The notes below the pieces were generated by a model. That model was given only the letters and a program-made list of their open reading frames with translations, made no database searches and was not told the DNA's origin. Both the position numbers and the translations under genes were made by a program. DNA of 64,000 nucleotides from Novosphingobium jiangmenense (GTDB lineage: Bacteria; Pseudomonadota; Alphaproteobacteria; Sphingomonadales; Sphingomonadaceae), in contig NZ_JADQDC010000010.1 in assembly GCF_015694345.1 (NCBI RefSeq), forward strand, positions 98,838 through 162,837. Direction: 5' to 3'. The stretch's first letter is position 1. Every line of letters starts with the position of its first letter. Positions 16,238-24,695 of this stretch are shown piece after piece.

Positions 16238-16710
16238 TGTCCAGCGAACCCGCCAGCCTCGCCCGCCTCAGCATGAGCCTGCCTGCCGATCTGTTCCGCA
16301 AGCTCGACATGATGGTCGAGGAACGCCAGCTCCCCTCGCGCTCGCAACTCATCGCCGAACTGATCCGCCACGCTCTTGCCGCCCACGAGGCCTTGACCCG
16401 TCCGGACGAGATCCTCGCTGGCACGATCACCCTCGTCTATCGTGGTGACCGGGGCCGCGTCCGCCAGCAACTCGCCGGCACGCAGGCCGATTTCCAGACC
16501 GAAGTTATCTCCACCCAGCACGTCTTCCTCAAGGACGACCAGTCGCTGGAAGTCCTGCTCGTGCAAGGCCCCGCCGCCCGGCTCAAGGGTCTGGCCGATG
16601 CCCTGCGCCGCGTGCGCGGGGTCCAGCAGCTCCAGCTTGTCACCACCACCGCCCTGCTGCCGCCTCTGTCAGAGGCCGGCCCCGGATCGAAGAAAGGAGC
16701 CGCCGCATGA
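16234..16710 (+). CDS. NikR-like ribbon-helix-helix regulator without the nickel site
   Basis: 158 aa. Residues ~8-50 form a ribbon-helix-helix DNA-binding domain (ARLSMSLPADLFRKLDMM...SRSQLIAELIRHAL). Residues ~60-140 are a NikR-type ACT-like ligand domain (LAGTITLVYRGDRG, STQHVFLKDDQSLEVLLVQG). Aligned to E. coli NikR by eye, only the first of the HVH histidines remains; the second is Phe and the Cys of DDCLEI is Ser. High-affinity nickel binding is therefore unlikely and another ligand may be sensed. Starts inside the ATPase stop and ends inside the next start. It probably binds the palindrome upstream of the operon. Confidence 0.8.
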   Translation: MMSSEPASLARLSMSLPADLFRKLDMMVEERQLPSRSQLIAELIRHALAAHEALTRPDEILAGTITLVYRGDRGRVRQQLAGTQADFQTEVISTQHVFLKDDQSLEVLLVQGPAARLKGLADALRRVRGVQQLQLVTTTALLPPLSEAGPGSKKGAAA

Positions 16711-17543
16711 CCGACGCGCCCACCTCAACATTGGCCAATCCCAACGCTGCCCGCGATCACGCCCGTTCGATGGCGGGAACGGTCGTGGAATCCATGCCGA
16801 TCCTCCCGCCGGTCGCAGCCGACGTGCCGAAAGGCGTGAGCCCAGACGACCTGCTCTGGGAAGAAACCGTCGCCCCCGGCGGTTACGCCACGCGCCGCAT
16901 CGCCCGCGGCACCCGCCTGCGCCTGATCGACGTCAAGGGCGACGCCTGCGCTTCCCTCAACATCTTCAACGCCGAAATGCCGACCGAGCGCCTGAACTTC
17001 GCCGATACGGTCAAGGTCCAGTGGAACGCTTACCTCTGCACCGGCAAGCTCCTGCTGTCCGACATGGGCCGCGTGCTGATGAGCATCGAGGCTGACGATG
17101 CGGCCACGCACGACTGCTTTTCCGGCACCTCGAACGCCGCCACCAACGCCGCCAAGTACGGCGAAGGCCGCAACAGCGGCGCCTATCCCAACGGGCGCGA
17201 CCGCTTCCTCCTCGGTGCCGCCAAGCACGGCCTCGGTCGCCGCGATGTCCACCCCTGCATCACCCTGTTCAAGGGCACCCGCATCGAGGACGATGGCACC
17301 ATCACCCCGCTCGTCGGCCCCTATGCGCCGGGCCGCAGCGTGATCCTGCGCGCCGAGATGGACGTGATAGTCGTTGTCACCAACGTCCCGCATGTCCTTG
17401 ATCCAAGGCCGGAATACAGCGTCACCCCTTTGCGCCTCACGGCATGGCGCGGGCCGGTGACCAGCGAAGCCGACCCCATCCGCAACGCGACGCCGGAGGG
17501 CCAGCGCGCCTTCCTCAACGTCGAAGACTACTACCGCCGCTGA
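16707..17543 (+). CDS. Urea carboxylase-associated family protein 1 (carboxyguanidine deiminase subunit type)
   Basis: 278 aa, somewhat longer than the family's usual ~240 because of an N-terminal extension. The core shows the family pattern: TRRIARGTRLRLIDVKGDACASL, the FSGTSNAATNAAKYGEGR region, and GPYAPGRSVILRAEMDVIVVVTNVPHVL. Homologues in guanidine-degrading bacteria (CgdA/CgdB) form a heteromer that deiminates carboxyguanidine to allophanate. Overlaps the regulator stop (ATGA) and is paired with the next gene, as expected for two subunits. Confidence 0.82.
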   Translation: MTDAPTSTLANPNAARDHARSMAGTVVESMPILPPVAADVPKGVSPDDLLWEETVAPGGYATRRIARGTRLRLIDVKGDACASLNIFNAEMPTERLNFADTVKVQWNAYLCTGKLLLSDMGRVLMSIEADDAATHDCFSGTSNAATNAAKYGEGRNSGAYPNGRDRFLLGAAKHGLGRRDVHPCITLFKGTRIEDDGTITPLVGPYAPGRSVILRAEMDVIVVVTNVPHVLDPRPEYSVTPLRLTAWRGPVTSEADPIRNATPEGQRAFLNVEDYYRR

Positions 17544-17557
17544 AAAGGACAGGCCTC

Positions 17558-18190
17558 ATGACCGATCCCCACCTCTCCGGCCTTTCCGGCAGCATCGTCC
17601 ACGACGAGATCATCCCTGCCCGCGCGCCCTGGGCCCACCACGTCAAGCAGGGCGAGACGCTGCGCATCGTCGATCTCGAAGGCAACCAGGCGGTCGACTT
17701 CCTGATCTACAGCGCCGCCGACGATTCCGAACGCTACAGCGCGCAGGATACCGTGGCGGCACAGGGCAACCTGTTCCTGCGCGAAGGCACCGTGCTGCTC
17801 TCGAACGAAGGCCGTCCGCTGATGACCATCACCGGCAGCGCGGTCGAATACCACGACACCATCGGCGGCGCCTGTTCCTGTGAATCCAACACCTTGCGCT
17901 ACGGACATCACACCAAGTCGCAACATGCCTGTGTCGAGAACTTCCTTGAAGCCAACCTCTGGGAAGGCCGCGGAAAGCGCGACATCGTCTCCAACATCAA
18001 TTTCTTCATGAACGTGCCGGTCGAGGCTGACGGCGCATTGGGCATCGTCGACGGCATCTCCGCCCCCGGCCTGACGGTGGACCTGCGCGCCGAGATGGAC
18101 GTCATCGTCGTCGTCTCCAACTGCCCGCAGATCAACAACCCCTGCAACGCCTTCAATCCCACCCCCGTCCGCATGATCGTCGTCGCATGA
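17558..18190 (+). CDS. Urea carboxylase-associated family protein 2 (carboxyguanidine deiminase subunit type)
   Basis: 210 aa. It shares the fold and end pattern of its neighbour (VDLRAEMDVIVVVSNCPQINNPCNAFNPTPVRM) and has conserved cysteines in GGACSCESNTLRYGHH. The likely role is the second subunit of the deiminase. The ATG at 17558 follows an AAAGGACAGG site, 14 nt after the first subunit. It overlaps the carboxylase start by 4 nt. Confidence 0.82.
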   Translation: MTDPHLSGLSGSIVHDEIIPARAPWAHHVKQGETLRIVDLEGNQAVDFLIYSAADDSERYSAQDTVAAQGNLFLREGTVLLSNEGRPLMTITGSAVEYHDTIGGACSCESNTLRYGHHTKSQHACVENFLEANLWEGRGKRDIVSNINFFMNVPVEADGALGIVDGISAPGLTVDLRAEMDVIVVVSNCPQINNPCNAFNPTPVRMIVVA

Positions 18191-21100
18191 CCGCCGCTCC
18201 CGCTTTCGATACGGTCCTTATCGCCAATCGCGGCGCCATCGCCACGCGCATAATCCGCACCTTGCGCAAGATGGGCCTGCGCTCGGTCGCGGTCTACTCC
18301 GAAGCTGACGAAGCCTCGCTCCACGTCGCGCAGGCGGACGAAGCCGTGTGCATCGGCGGCGCGCGTCCGTCGGAAAGCTACCTCAACATCGCCGCGATCA
18401 TCGAAGCGGCCAAGCGCACCGGCGCGGGCGCGATCCACCCCGGCTACGGCTTCCTTTCCGAAAACACCGAATTCGCCGCCGCTTGCGCCGAAGCAGGGAT
18501 CGTCTTCATCGGCCCCACGCCCGACAACATCCGCACCTTCGGCCTCAAGCACAGCGCCCGCGAACTCGCCGCCGCCCATGGCGTCCCGCTCGCGCCGGGC
18601 AGCGACCTGCTGACCAGCGAGGACGAAGCCCTCGCCGCAGCCGAGGCCATCGGCTTCCCGATCATGCTCAAGGCCACTGCGGGCGGCGGCGGCATCGGCA
18701 TGCGTGTGTGCGAGAACGCAGACGACATCCGCGAAGGCTTCGCCGCCGTCGCTCGCCTTGGCCAGAGCAATTTCGGCGATGCCGGGGTGTTTCTCGAACG
18801 TTTCGTCCGCCGCGCCCGCCACGTCGAAGTGCAGATCTTCGGCGATGGCCAGGGCCGCGTCGTCGCCCTGGGCGAGCGCGACTGCTCGCTCCAGCGCCGC
18901 AACCAGAAGGTTGTCGAAGAAGCCCCCGCGCCGCTCCTGCCCGCAGAGGTCCGCCAAGCGCTCTACACCGCCGCGATCCGCTTGGGCGAAGCGGCCCGCT
19001 ACCGCTCGGCAGGCACCGTAGAATTCCTCTACGATTCCGAGCGCAAGGAGTTCTTTTTCCTCGAAATGAACACCCGCCTGCAGGTCGAACACGGCGTGAC
19101 CGAAATGGTCATGGGCGTCGATCTGGTGGAATGGATGATCCGCGGCGCCGGCGGCGACTACAGCTTCCTCGATACCGCCCCGACCACCCCCAGCGGCCAC
19201 TCGGTCCAGATCCGCCTCTACGCCGAAGACCCCGCGCTCGATTACCGCCCTACATCCGGCACCCTGACCTGCGTCGAGTTCCCCGACGACATCCGCGCCG
19301 AAACCTGGGTCATGGCGGGAACCGAAATCAGCGCCTGGTACGATCCCATGCTCGCCAAGCTGATCGTCCACGCCCCCACCCGCGCCGAAGCCGTCATTGC
19401 CATGCAGCAGGCGCTCGCGAAGTCCCGCGTCGATGGCATCGAGACCAACCTGCGCTGGCTGCGCAGCGTCGTCGCCGCACCGGCCTTCACTTCAGGTGAA
19501 GTCTCAACCCGTACGCTTGAAGACGTTGTTTTCAAGCCACAATCCATCCGCGTACTAAGCGGCGGCACCGCCACCACCGTGCAGGACTGGCCCGGCCGCC
19601 AGCACCTCTGGGCAGTCGGCGTTCCCCCCTCCGGCCCGATGGACGACCAGTCCTTCCGCCTCGGCAACCGCCTGCTCGGCAATCCCGAAGGCACCGCCGG
19701 ACTGGAGATGACCGTCACCGGCCCCACCCTCCAGTTCGCCGCCCCGGCCACCCTCTGCCTGACCGGCGCGGACTTCGGCGCAACGCTCGATGGCCAACTA
19801 GTCGCTCACGGCCAGCCTTTCGCGGTTGAGGCCGGGCAAACGCTCAGCATCGGCAGGGCAAAAGGCGGCGGCATGCGCGGCTACTTGCTCGTCGCTGGCG
19901 GCTTCGACATCGCCCCCTATCTCGGCAGCCGCAGCACCTTCGAACTCGGCCAGTTCGGCGGCCACGCCGCGCGCCGCCTCGTCGCAGGTGACGTGCTCCA
20001 CCTCGCCAACGAACCGACCGGCGATCCACTCGCCCCGCCAGCCCTGCCCGCACTCCCCACCGACTGGTGCGTGCGCGTGCTCTATGGCCCGCACGGCGCG
20101 CCGGACTTCTTCACCGAGGCCGACATCGACATGGTGGTCACCGCCGAATGGCAGGTCCACTACAACTCCAACCGCACCGGCGTCCGCCTCGTCGGCCCCA
20201 AGCCGGAGTGGGCGCGGCGCGATGGCGGCGAGGCCGGTCTGCACCCGTCGAACATCCACGACAACGCCTATGCCATTGGCGCGGTGGATTTTACCGGCGA
20301 CATGCCGATCATCCTCGGCCCCGATGGCCCTTCCCTCGGCGGCTTCGTCTGCCCCTTCGTGGTCATCGCGGCAGACCGCTGGAAGATCGGCCAGCTCGTC
20401 CCCGGAGACCGCGTCCGCTTCGTCCCAGTCACCATGGACGAGGCCACCGCCGCCGACCGCGCCCAGCAGGAATACCTCGCCTGCGGGGCCAAGCCCCCAT
20501 CGAGCCGCCCCTGCGATGCCGCCACGCAGACGCCGATCCTTGCCACAATACCCGAAGGACATGGCCGCCCCGGCGTGGTCTACCGCCAGCAGGGCGATCG
20601 CAACATCCTCGTCGAATACGGCCCGCTGGTGCTCGATCTCGAACTGCGCATCCGCGTCCACGCGCTGATGACCGAGCTGGAGCGCATGGCCCTGCCCGGC
20701 GTGATCGACGTCGTTCCCGGCATCCGCTCGCTGCAGCTGCACTTCGACGGCCGCAGCCTGACGCAGGCGCAGGCCCTCGCCGCGCTTATGGCCGCCGAAG
20801 AAGGCCTCGGCGATCTCGAGGACTTCGCCATCCCCTCGCGCATCGTCCACCTGCCGCTCAGCTGGCGCGATCCCGCCACGATCGAGACCATCGAGAAGTA
20901 CATGAGCGCGGTGCGCGACGATGCGCCGTGGTGCCCGGACAACATCGAATTCATCCGCCGCATCAACGGTTTGCCCGACGCTGCTGCGGTCGAGAATCTG
21001 ATCTTCGAAGCCAGCTACCTCGTCATGGGCCTGGGTGACGTCTACCTCGGCGCGCCAGTCGCCACCCCGGTCGATCCGCGCCACCGCCTCGTCACCACCA

Positions 21101-21795
21101 AGTACAACCCGGCCCGCACCTGGACGCCGCCCAACGTCGTCGGCATCGGCGGGGCATACATGTGCATCTACGGCATGGAAGGCCCCGGGGGCTACCAGCT
21201 GTTCGGCCGCACCGTGCAGGTGTGGAACACGCATCGCCAGACGGCGGACTTCATCGAAGGCAAGCCCTGGCTTCTGCGCTTCTTCGACCAGATCCGCTTC
21301 TATCCGGTCAGCGCCGAGGAACTGGCCGAATGGCGCCGCGATTTCCCCAGCGGCAAGCGCGCTTTGAGGATCGAACCATCCGAATTCCGACTGTCCGACT
21401 ACCGCAGGTTCCTGACCGACAACGCCGAGGACATCGCCGCCTTCGAAGCCCGCCGCACCGCCGCCTTCGATGCAGAGCGCGCGGAATGGGAACGTCGCGG
21501 CGAGTTCGACCGCGTCAACGCGCTCACCGAAAGCGAGACCCCGGCGGAAGACGCAGTAGAGGTGCCCGAAGGCGCAGACCTCATCGAAGCGCCCTTCGGC
21601 GGCAGCGTGTGGAAGCTGCTCGTCCAGCCCGGAGACACCATTGCGGCGGGCGAGACCATCGCGGTGATCGAGGCGATGAAGATGGAATGCCCGGTCGAAA
21701 GCCCCGGCGCGGGTACGGTCGCCGCGCTCTACATCAAGGAGCGCCAGCCGCTGCAGCCCGGCACTCCCATGCTGGCCCTGCGGAGGAGCGCATGA
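18187..21795 (+). CDS. Biotin-dependent guanidine/urea carboxylase
   Basis: 1202 aa multidomain enzyme. Residues ~5-450 are biotin carboxylase (ANRGAIATRIIRTLRKMG, ATP-grasp KATAGGGGIGM, EMNTRLQVEHGVTEM). Residues ~460-770 are the KipA/AHS2-like carboxyltransferase half, and ~800-1010 the KipI/AHS1 half. The C-terminal biotinyl domain carries the modified Lys in IEAMKMECP. It uses ATP and bicarbonate to carboxylate guanidine or urea. The paired associated proteins point to guanidine as the physiological substrate, since they are not needed for urea. The substrate-discriminating residue was not checked. Translationally coupled on both sides. Confidence 0.9.
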   Translation: MTAAPAFDTVLIANRGAIATRIIRTLRKMGLRSVAVYSEADEASLHVAQADEAVCIGGARPSESYLNIAAIIEAAKRTGAGAIHPGYGFLSENTEFAAACAEAGIVFIGPTPDNIRTFGLKHSARELAAAHGVPLAPGSDLLTSEDEALAAAEAIGFPIMLKATAGGGGIGMRVCENADDIREGFAAVARLGQSNFGDAGVFLERFVRRARHVEVQIFGDGQGRVVALGERDCSLQRRNQKVVEEAPAPLLPAEVRQALYTAAIRLGEAARYRSAGTVEFLYDSERKEFFFLEMNTRLQVEHGVTEMVMGVDLVEWMIRGAGGDYSFLDTAPTTPSGHSVQIRLYAEDPALDYRPTSGTLTCVEFPDDIRAETWVMAGTEISAWYDPMLAKLIVHAPTRAEAVIAMQQALAKSRVDGIETNLRWLRSVVAAPAFTSGEVSTRTLEDVVFKPQSIRVLSGGTATTVQDWPGRQHLWAVGVPPSGPMDDQSFRLGNRLLGNPEGTAGLEMTVTGPTLQFAAPATLCLTGADFGATLDGQLVAHGQPFAVEAGQTLSIGRAKGGGMRGYLLVAGGFDIAPYLGSRSTFELGQFGGHAARRLVAGDVLHLANEPTGDPLAPPALPALPTDWCVRVLYGPHGAPDFFTEADIDMVVTAEWQVHYNSNRTGVRLVGPKPEWARRDGGEAGLHPSNIHDNAYAIGAVDFTGDMPIILGPDGPSLGGFVCPFVVIAADRWKIGQLVPGDRVRFVPVTMDEATAADRAQQEYLACGAKPPSSRPCDAATQTPILATIPEGHGRPGVVYRQQGDRNILVEYGPLVLDLELRIRVHALMTELERMALPGVIDVVPGIRSLQLHFDGRSLTQAQALAALMAAEEGLGDLEDFAIPSRIVHLPLSWRDPATIETIEKYMSAVRDDAPWCPDNIEFIRRINGLPDAAAVENLIFEASYLVMGLGDVYLGAPVATPVDPRHRLVTTKYNPARTWTPPNVVGIGGAYMCIYGMEGPGGYQLFGRTVQVWNTHRQTADFIEGKPWLLRFFDQIRFYPVSAEELAEWRRDFPSGKRALRIEPSEFRLSDYRRFLTDNAEDIAAFEARRTAAFDAERAEWERRGEFDRVNALTESETPAEDAVEVPEGADLIEAPFGGSVWKLLVQPGDTIAAGETIAVIEAMKMECPVESPGAGTVAALYIKERQPLQPGTPMLALRRSA

Positions 21796-23561
21796 CCACG
21801 CTCGACCGCCGCAGCGCCGCCGCCATCGCCGCCGGGGTCAATGCCGGCACCACCAGCGCGGTCAGCGTGATCGAGGATACCCTCGCCCGCATCGCCGCCT
21901 ACGATGCGATCCAGCCGCAAGTGTGGATCAGCCTCGCGTCGGTCGAGGACCTGCTCGCTCAGGCCAGCGCCATCGATGCGCGGGTGGCTGCAGGGGAGGT
22001 CCTGCCGCTCGCGGGCGTGCCCTACGCCGCCAAGGACAATATCGACGTCGCGGGCCTCGAAACCACCGCCGCCTGCCCCGCCTTCGCCTATGCGCCAGCC
22101 GAAGACGCCACCGTTATCGCGCGCCTCAAGGCAGCAGGCGCGATCTGCGTCGGCAAGACCAACCTCGACCAGTTCGCCACCGGCCTCGTCGGCACGCGCA
22201 GCCCCTATGGCGTGCCCCGCAACGCCTACAACCGCGACTATGTCAGCGGCGGCTCCAGTTCCGGCTCGGCCATCGCGGTTGCCGCAGGCCTCGTGCCCAT
22301 CGCGCTCGGCACCGACACCGCCGGCTCGGGCCGCGTGCCTGCCGCGTTCAACCACCTGATTGGCTTCAAGCCCACCAAGGGCCGCTGGAGCACCAAGGGC
22401 CTCGTCCCGGCCTGTCGCTCCATCGACTGCATCACCGTCTTCGCCAGCGACACCACCGACGCCCGCCTGGTCGACCACACGCTGGCCGGGTTCGACGCGG
22501 GCGATCCATGGTCGCGCGCACTCTCCGACACCGCGCTCACGCCTAAACGCATCGGCGTGCCCCGCCGCGATCAGCGCGCCTTCTTCGGCGATAGCGAGTC
22601 CGAATTCTTCTACGACCGCGCCCTCGCCACGCTGGCGCAGAGCGCCGAAGTGGTCGAGATTGACATCGCCCCGCTGCTCGAAGCCGCGCAACTGCTCTAC
22701 GGCGGTCCGTGGGTGGCCGAACGCACTGCCGCCATCGCGAAGCTGCTGAAGGACAATCCTGAAGCCGTCGACCCCACCGTCCGCACCGTGGTCGAAGCCG
22801 GTTGGGGCAAGACCGCCGTCGAACTGTGGAACGGCGTGTACCGCATGGCCGAACTGAAGCGCCATGCCGACCAGCTGTGGGAGAGCGTCGACATGCTAGC
22901 CTTCCCCACCACCGGCACGACTTATCGCGTTGCCGAACTGGCGGTCGCCCCGGTCGCGCTCAACAGCAACCTCGGGTTCTACACCAACTTCGTGAACCTG
23001 CTCGACATGGCCGCCGTCGCCGTGCCCGCAGGCGTGCGCCACAACGGCACCGGCTTCGGCATCACCCTGATCGGCCCCGCCGCCACCGACCGCGCCTTGC
23101 TCAACGCCGCCGATGCCTGGCTCGAAGCGGCCAACCTCACTCCCCCACCCCCGCTCGATCTGGAGGGCAAGATGCAGACCGTGAAACTGGCCGTCGTCGG
23201 CGCACACCTCGAAGGCATGCCGCTGCACTGGCAACTGACCTCGCGCGATGCGAAGTTCGTCGGCGCCTTCGAGACCGCCCCCACCTACAAGCTCTACGCC
23301 ATCGCCAACAGCACGCCGCCCAAGCCCGCGCTGGTGTTTGATGAAGGCGGCGCGGCGATAAAGCTGGAGGTCTATGAACTCGGCCTCGCCGAATTCGGCA
23401 GCTTCACCGTCGAAGTTCCCGCACCGCTCGCCATTGGCACGGTAACTTTGGCAGATGGCACCAGCGTCAAGGGCTTCGTCGCCGAACCGCGCGCGCTTGC
23501 CGGTGCCGAGGACATTACGCACCTTGGCGGATGGCGCGCCTACATCGCTTCGCGTAGCTGA
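21792..23561 (+). CDS. atzF: Allophanate hydrolase
   Basis: 589 aa. The N-terminal amidase-signature domain carries the Lys-cisSer-Ser triad: AKDNID at ~79, the GGSSSGSA segment at ~155 and TDTAGSGRVPAAF at ~178. The C-terminal ~170 residues are the AtzF domain. It splits allophanate into ammonia and carbon dioxide, the last step of the pathway. The ATG lies inside the carboxylase stop (ATGA). Two-domain length is typical for the bacterial enzyme. Confidence 0.92.
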   Translation: MTTLDRRSAAAIAAGVNAGTTSAVSVIEDTLARIAAYDAIQPQVWISLASVEDLLAQASAIDARVAAGEVLPLAGVPYAAKDNIDVAGLETTAACPAFAYAPAEDATVIARLKAAGAICVGKTNLDQFATGLVGTRSPYGVPRNAYNRDYVSGGSSSGSAIAVAAGLVPIALGTDTAGSGRVPAAFNHLIGFKPTKGRWSTKGLVPACRSIDCITVFASDTTDARLVDHTLAGFDAGDPWSRALSDTALTPKRIGVPRRDQRAFFGDSESEFFYDRALATLAQSAEVVEIDIAPLLEAAQLLYGGPWVAERTAAIAKLLKDNPEAVDPTVRTVVEAGWGKTAVELWNGVYRMAELKRHADQLWESVDMLAFPTTGTTYRVAELAVAPVALNSNLGFYTNFVNLLDMAAVAVPAGVRHNGTGFGITLIGPAATDRALLNAADAWLEAANLTPPPPLDLEGKMQTVKLAVVGAHLEGMPLHWQLTSRDAKFVGAFETAPTYKLYAIANSTPPKPALVFDEGGAAIKLEVYELGLAEFGSFTVEVPAPLAIGTVTLADGTSVKGFVAEPRALAGAEDITHLGGWRAYIASRS

Positions 23562-23579
23562 GTGGCTGGAAGGAATCCC

Positions 23580-24506
23580 ATGCTCCGCAAACTGCTTCTC
23601 GCCGCCGCAGCCCTCGCACCAGCACTCGCCCACGCGCAGGTCGAACAGTCGCAGACCGTCCCCGGTTTCGCCGATTTCCTCGCCGTCGATGGCGATGCCG
23701 TCTGGGCCACCAATCGCGGCAAGGTGGAAAAGTGGTCACGCACCGGCAAGCTCGCCGAAGTCGCGATTGCCCGGCCCTGCGGCGCGATGACCGTGGCGTT
23801 CGGCTCGTTGTGGGTCGCCAACTGCGCCGATGGCTCGCTGGTGCGGATCGATCTTGAAACCGCGAAGATCACCGCCACGATCCCCACGGGCATCGCCAAC
23901 CAGAAGCAGGGCGAGCTCATCGTCGCCAATGGCGCTGGCTCGATCTGGCTGGCGAGCAAGCCGGAAGGCGCCGTCGCCCGCGTCGATCCGGAGACCAACA
24001 GCGTCCTCGCCTCGATCCCGGTCGATGCCGACACCTGGTATGTGACCTTCGGCTATGACGCGGTCTGGGCGGTCAGCGCCACGAAGCAGACGCTGCAGAA
24101 GATCGATCCCGCCACCAACACCGTCGTCGCCCGCGCCGCCCTCGGCACGATGCCGGGCTTCCTTGCCGCGGGCGAAGGCGGTGTGTGGGTGCAGGAACAG
24201 GGCGACGGCACGCTCGTCCGCGCCGATCCGGCGACCGGGCAGGTCGTTGGTCGGGTCAAGGTCGGTGCCAACCTCAAGTGGGGCGATATCGATACCGGCG
24301 GCGGCAAGGTCTGGCTGCGCACCACCGACGATCAGGTCTGGGCGGCAATCGACCCCAAGACCATGACCGTCGCCCAGCGTGGCGGCAAGCCTGCAGGAAG
24401 CGGCGCGCTGCGCTACACGCCCAAGGGCATCTGGACCTCGGCACACGACGTCCACACGCTGTCGTGGTGGCCAGTCGCGCAATTGAACACTCCGCCCAAG
24501 CCCTGA
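23580..24506 (+). CDS. Secreted beta-propeller protein (virginiamycin B lyase-like fold)
   Basis: 308 aa with a signal peptide (1-19, ends AHA). The mature protein is built of repeats like GSLWVANCADGSLVRIDLET and VWAVSATKQTLQKIDPATN, the pattern of Vgb/YVTN-type propellers with about six blades. Catalytic residues cannot be assigned. The ATG has a GGAAGGA site and follows allophanate hydrolase by 18 nt, so it is probably the last gene of the operon. The role in nitrogen uptake is unclear; ligand capture in the periplasm is a guess. Confidence 0.75.
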   Translation: MLRKLLLAAAALAPALAHAQVEQSQTVPGFADFLAVDGDAVWATNRGKVEKWSRTGKLAEVAIARPCGAMTVAFGSLWVANCADGSLVRIDLETAKITATIPTGIANQKQGELIVANGAGSIWLASKPEGAVARVDPETNSVLASIPVDADTWYVTFGYDAVWAVSATKQTLQKIDPATNTVVARAALGTMPGFLAAGEGGVWVQEQGDGTLVRADPATGQVVGRVKVGANLKWGDIDTGGGKVWLRTTDDQVWAAIDPKTMTVAQRGGKPAGSGALRYTPKGIWTSAHDVHTLSWWPVAQLNTPPKP

Positions 24507-24695
24507 TTCCCCCCCGGTGCGCCAGTTTCCTAACACAGGTTTGCATTACCAGTCGGACACGCCGCCGACGCGACAATTTCGATGCGTTTTCAAGGTTCGG
24601 AGGCGTTGCGGGGATTGCCAGACGGCCAAACTCGGGCAAGATGATCGCGCGTAGCCATCAGGCCGCGTGATCGCTTGCCGAAAGGGCAATGGGGG

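Noticed and set aside
17908..21234. Long minus-strand open frames of 478 and 487 codons opposite the carboxylase gene
   Set aside because: They mirror a high-GC coding gene, have compositions rich in Gly/Ala/Asp/Val without domains, and lack starts; they are antisense shadows.
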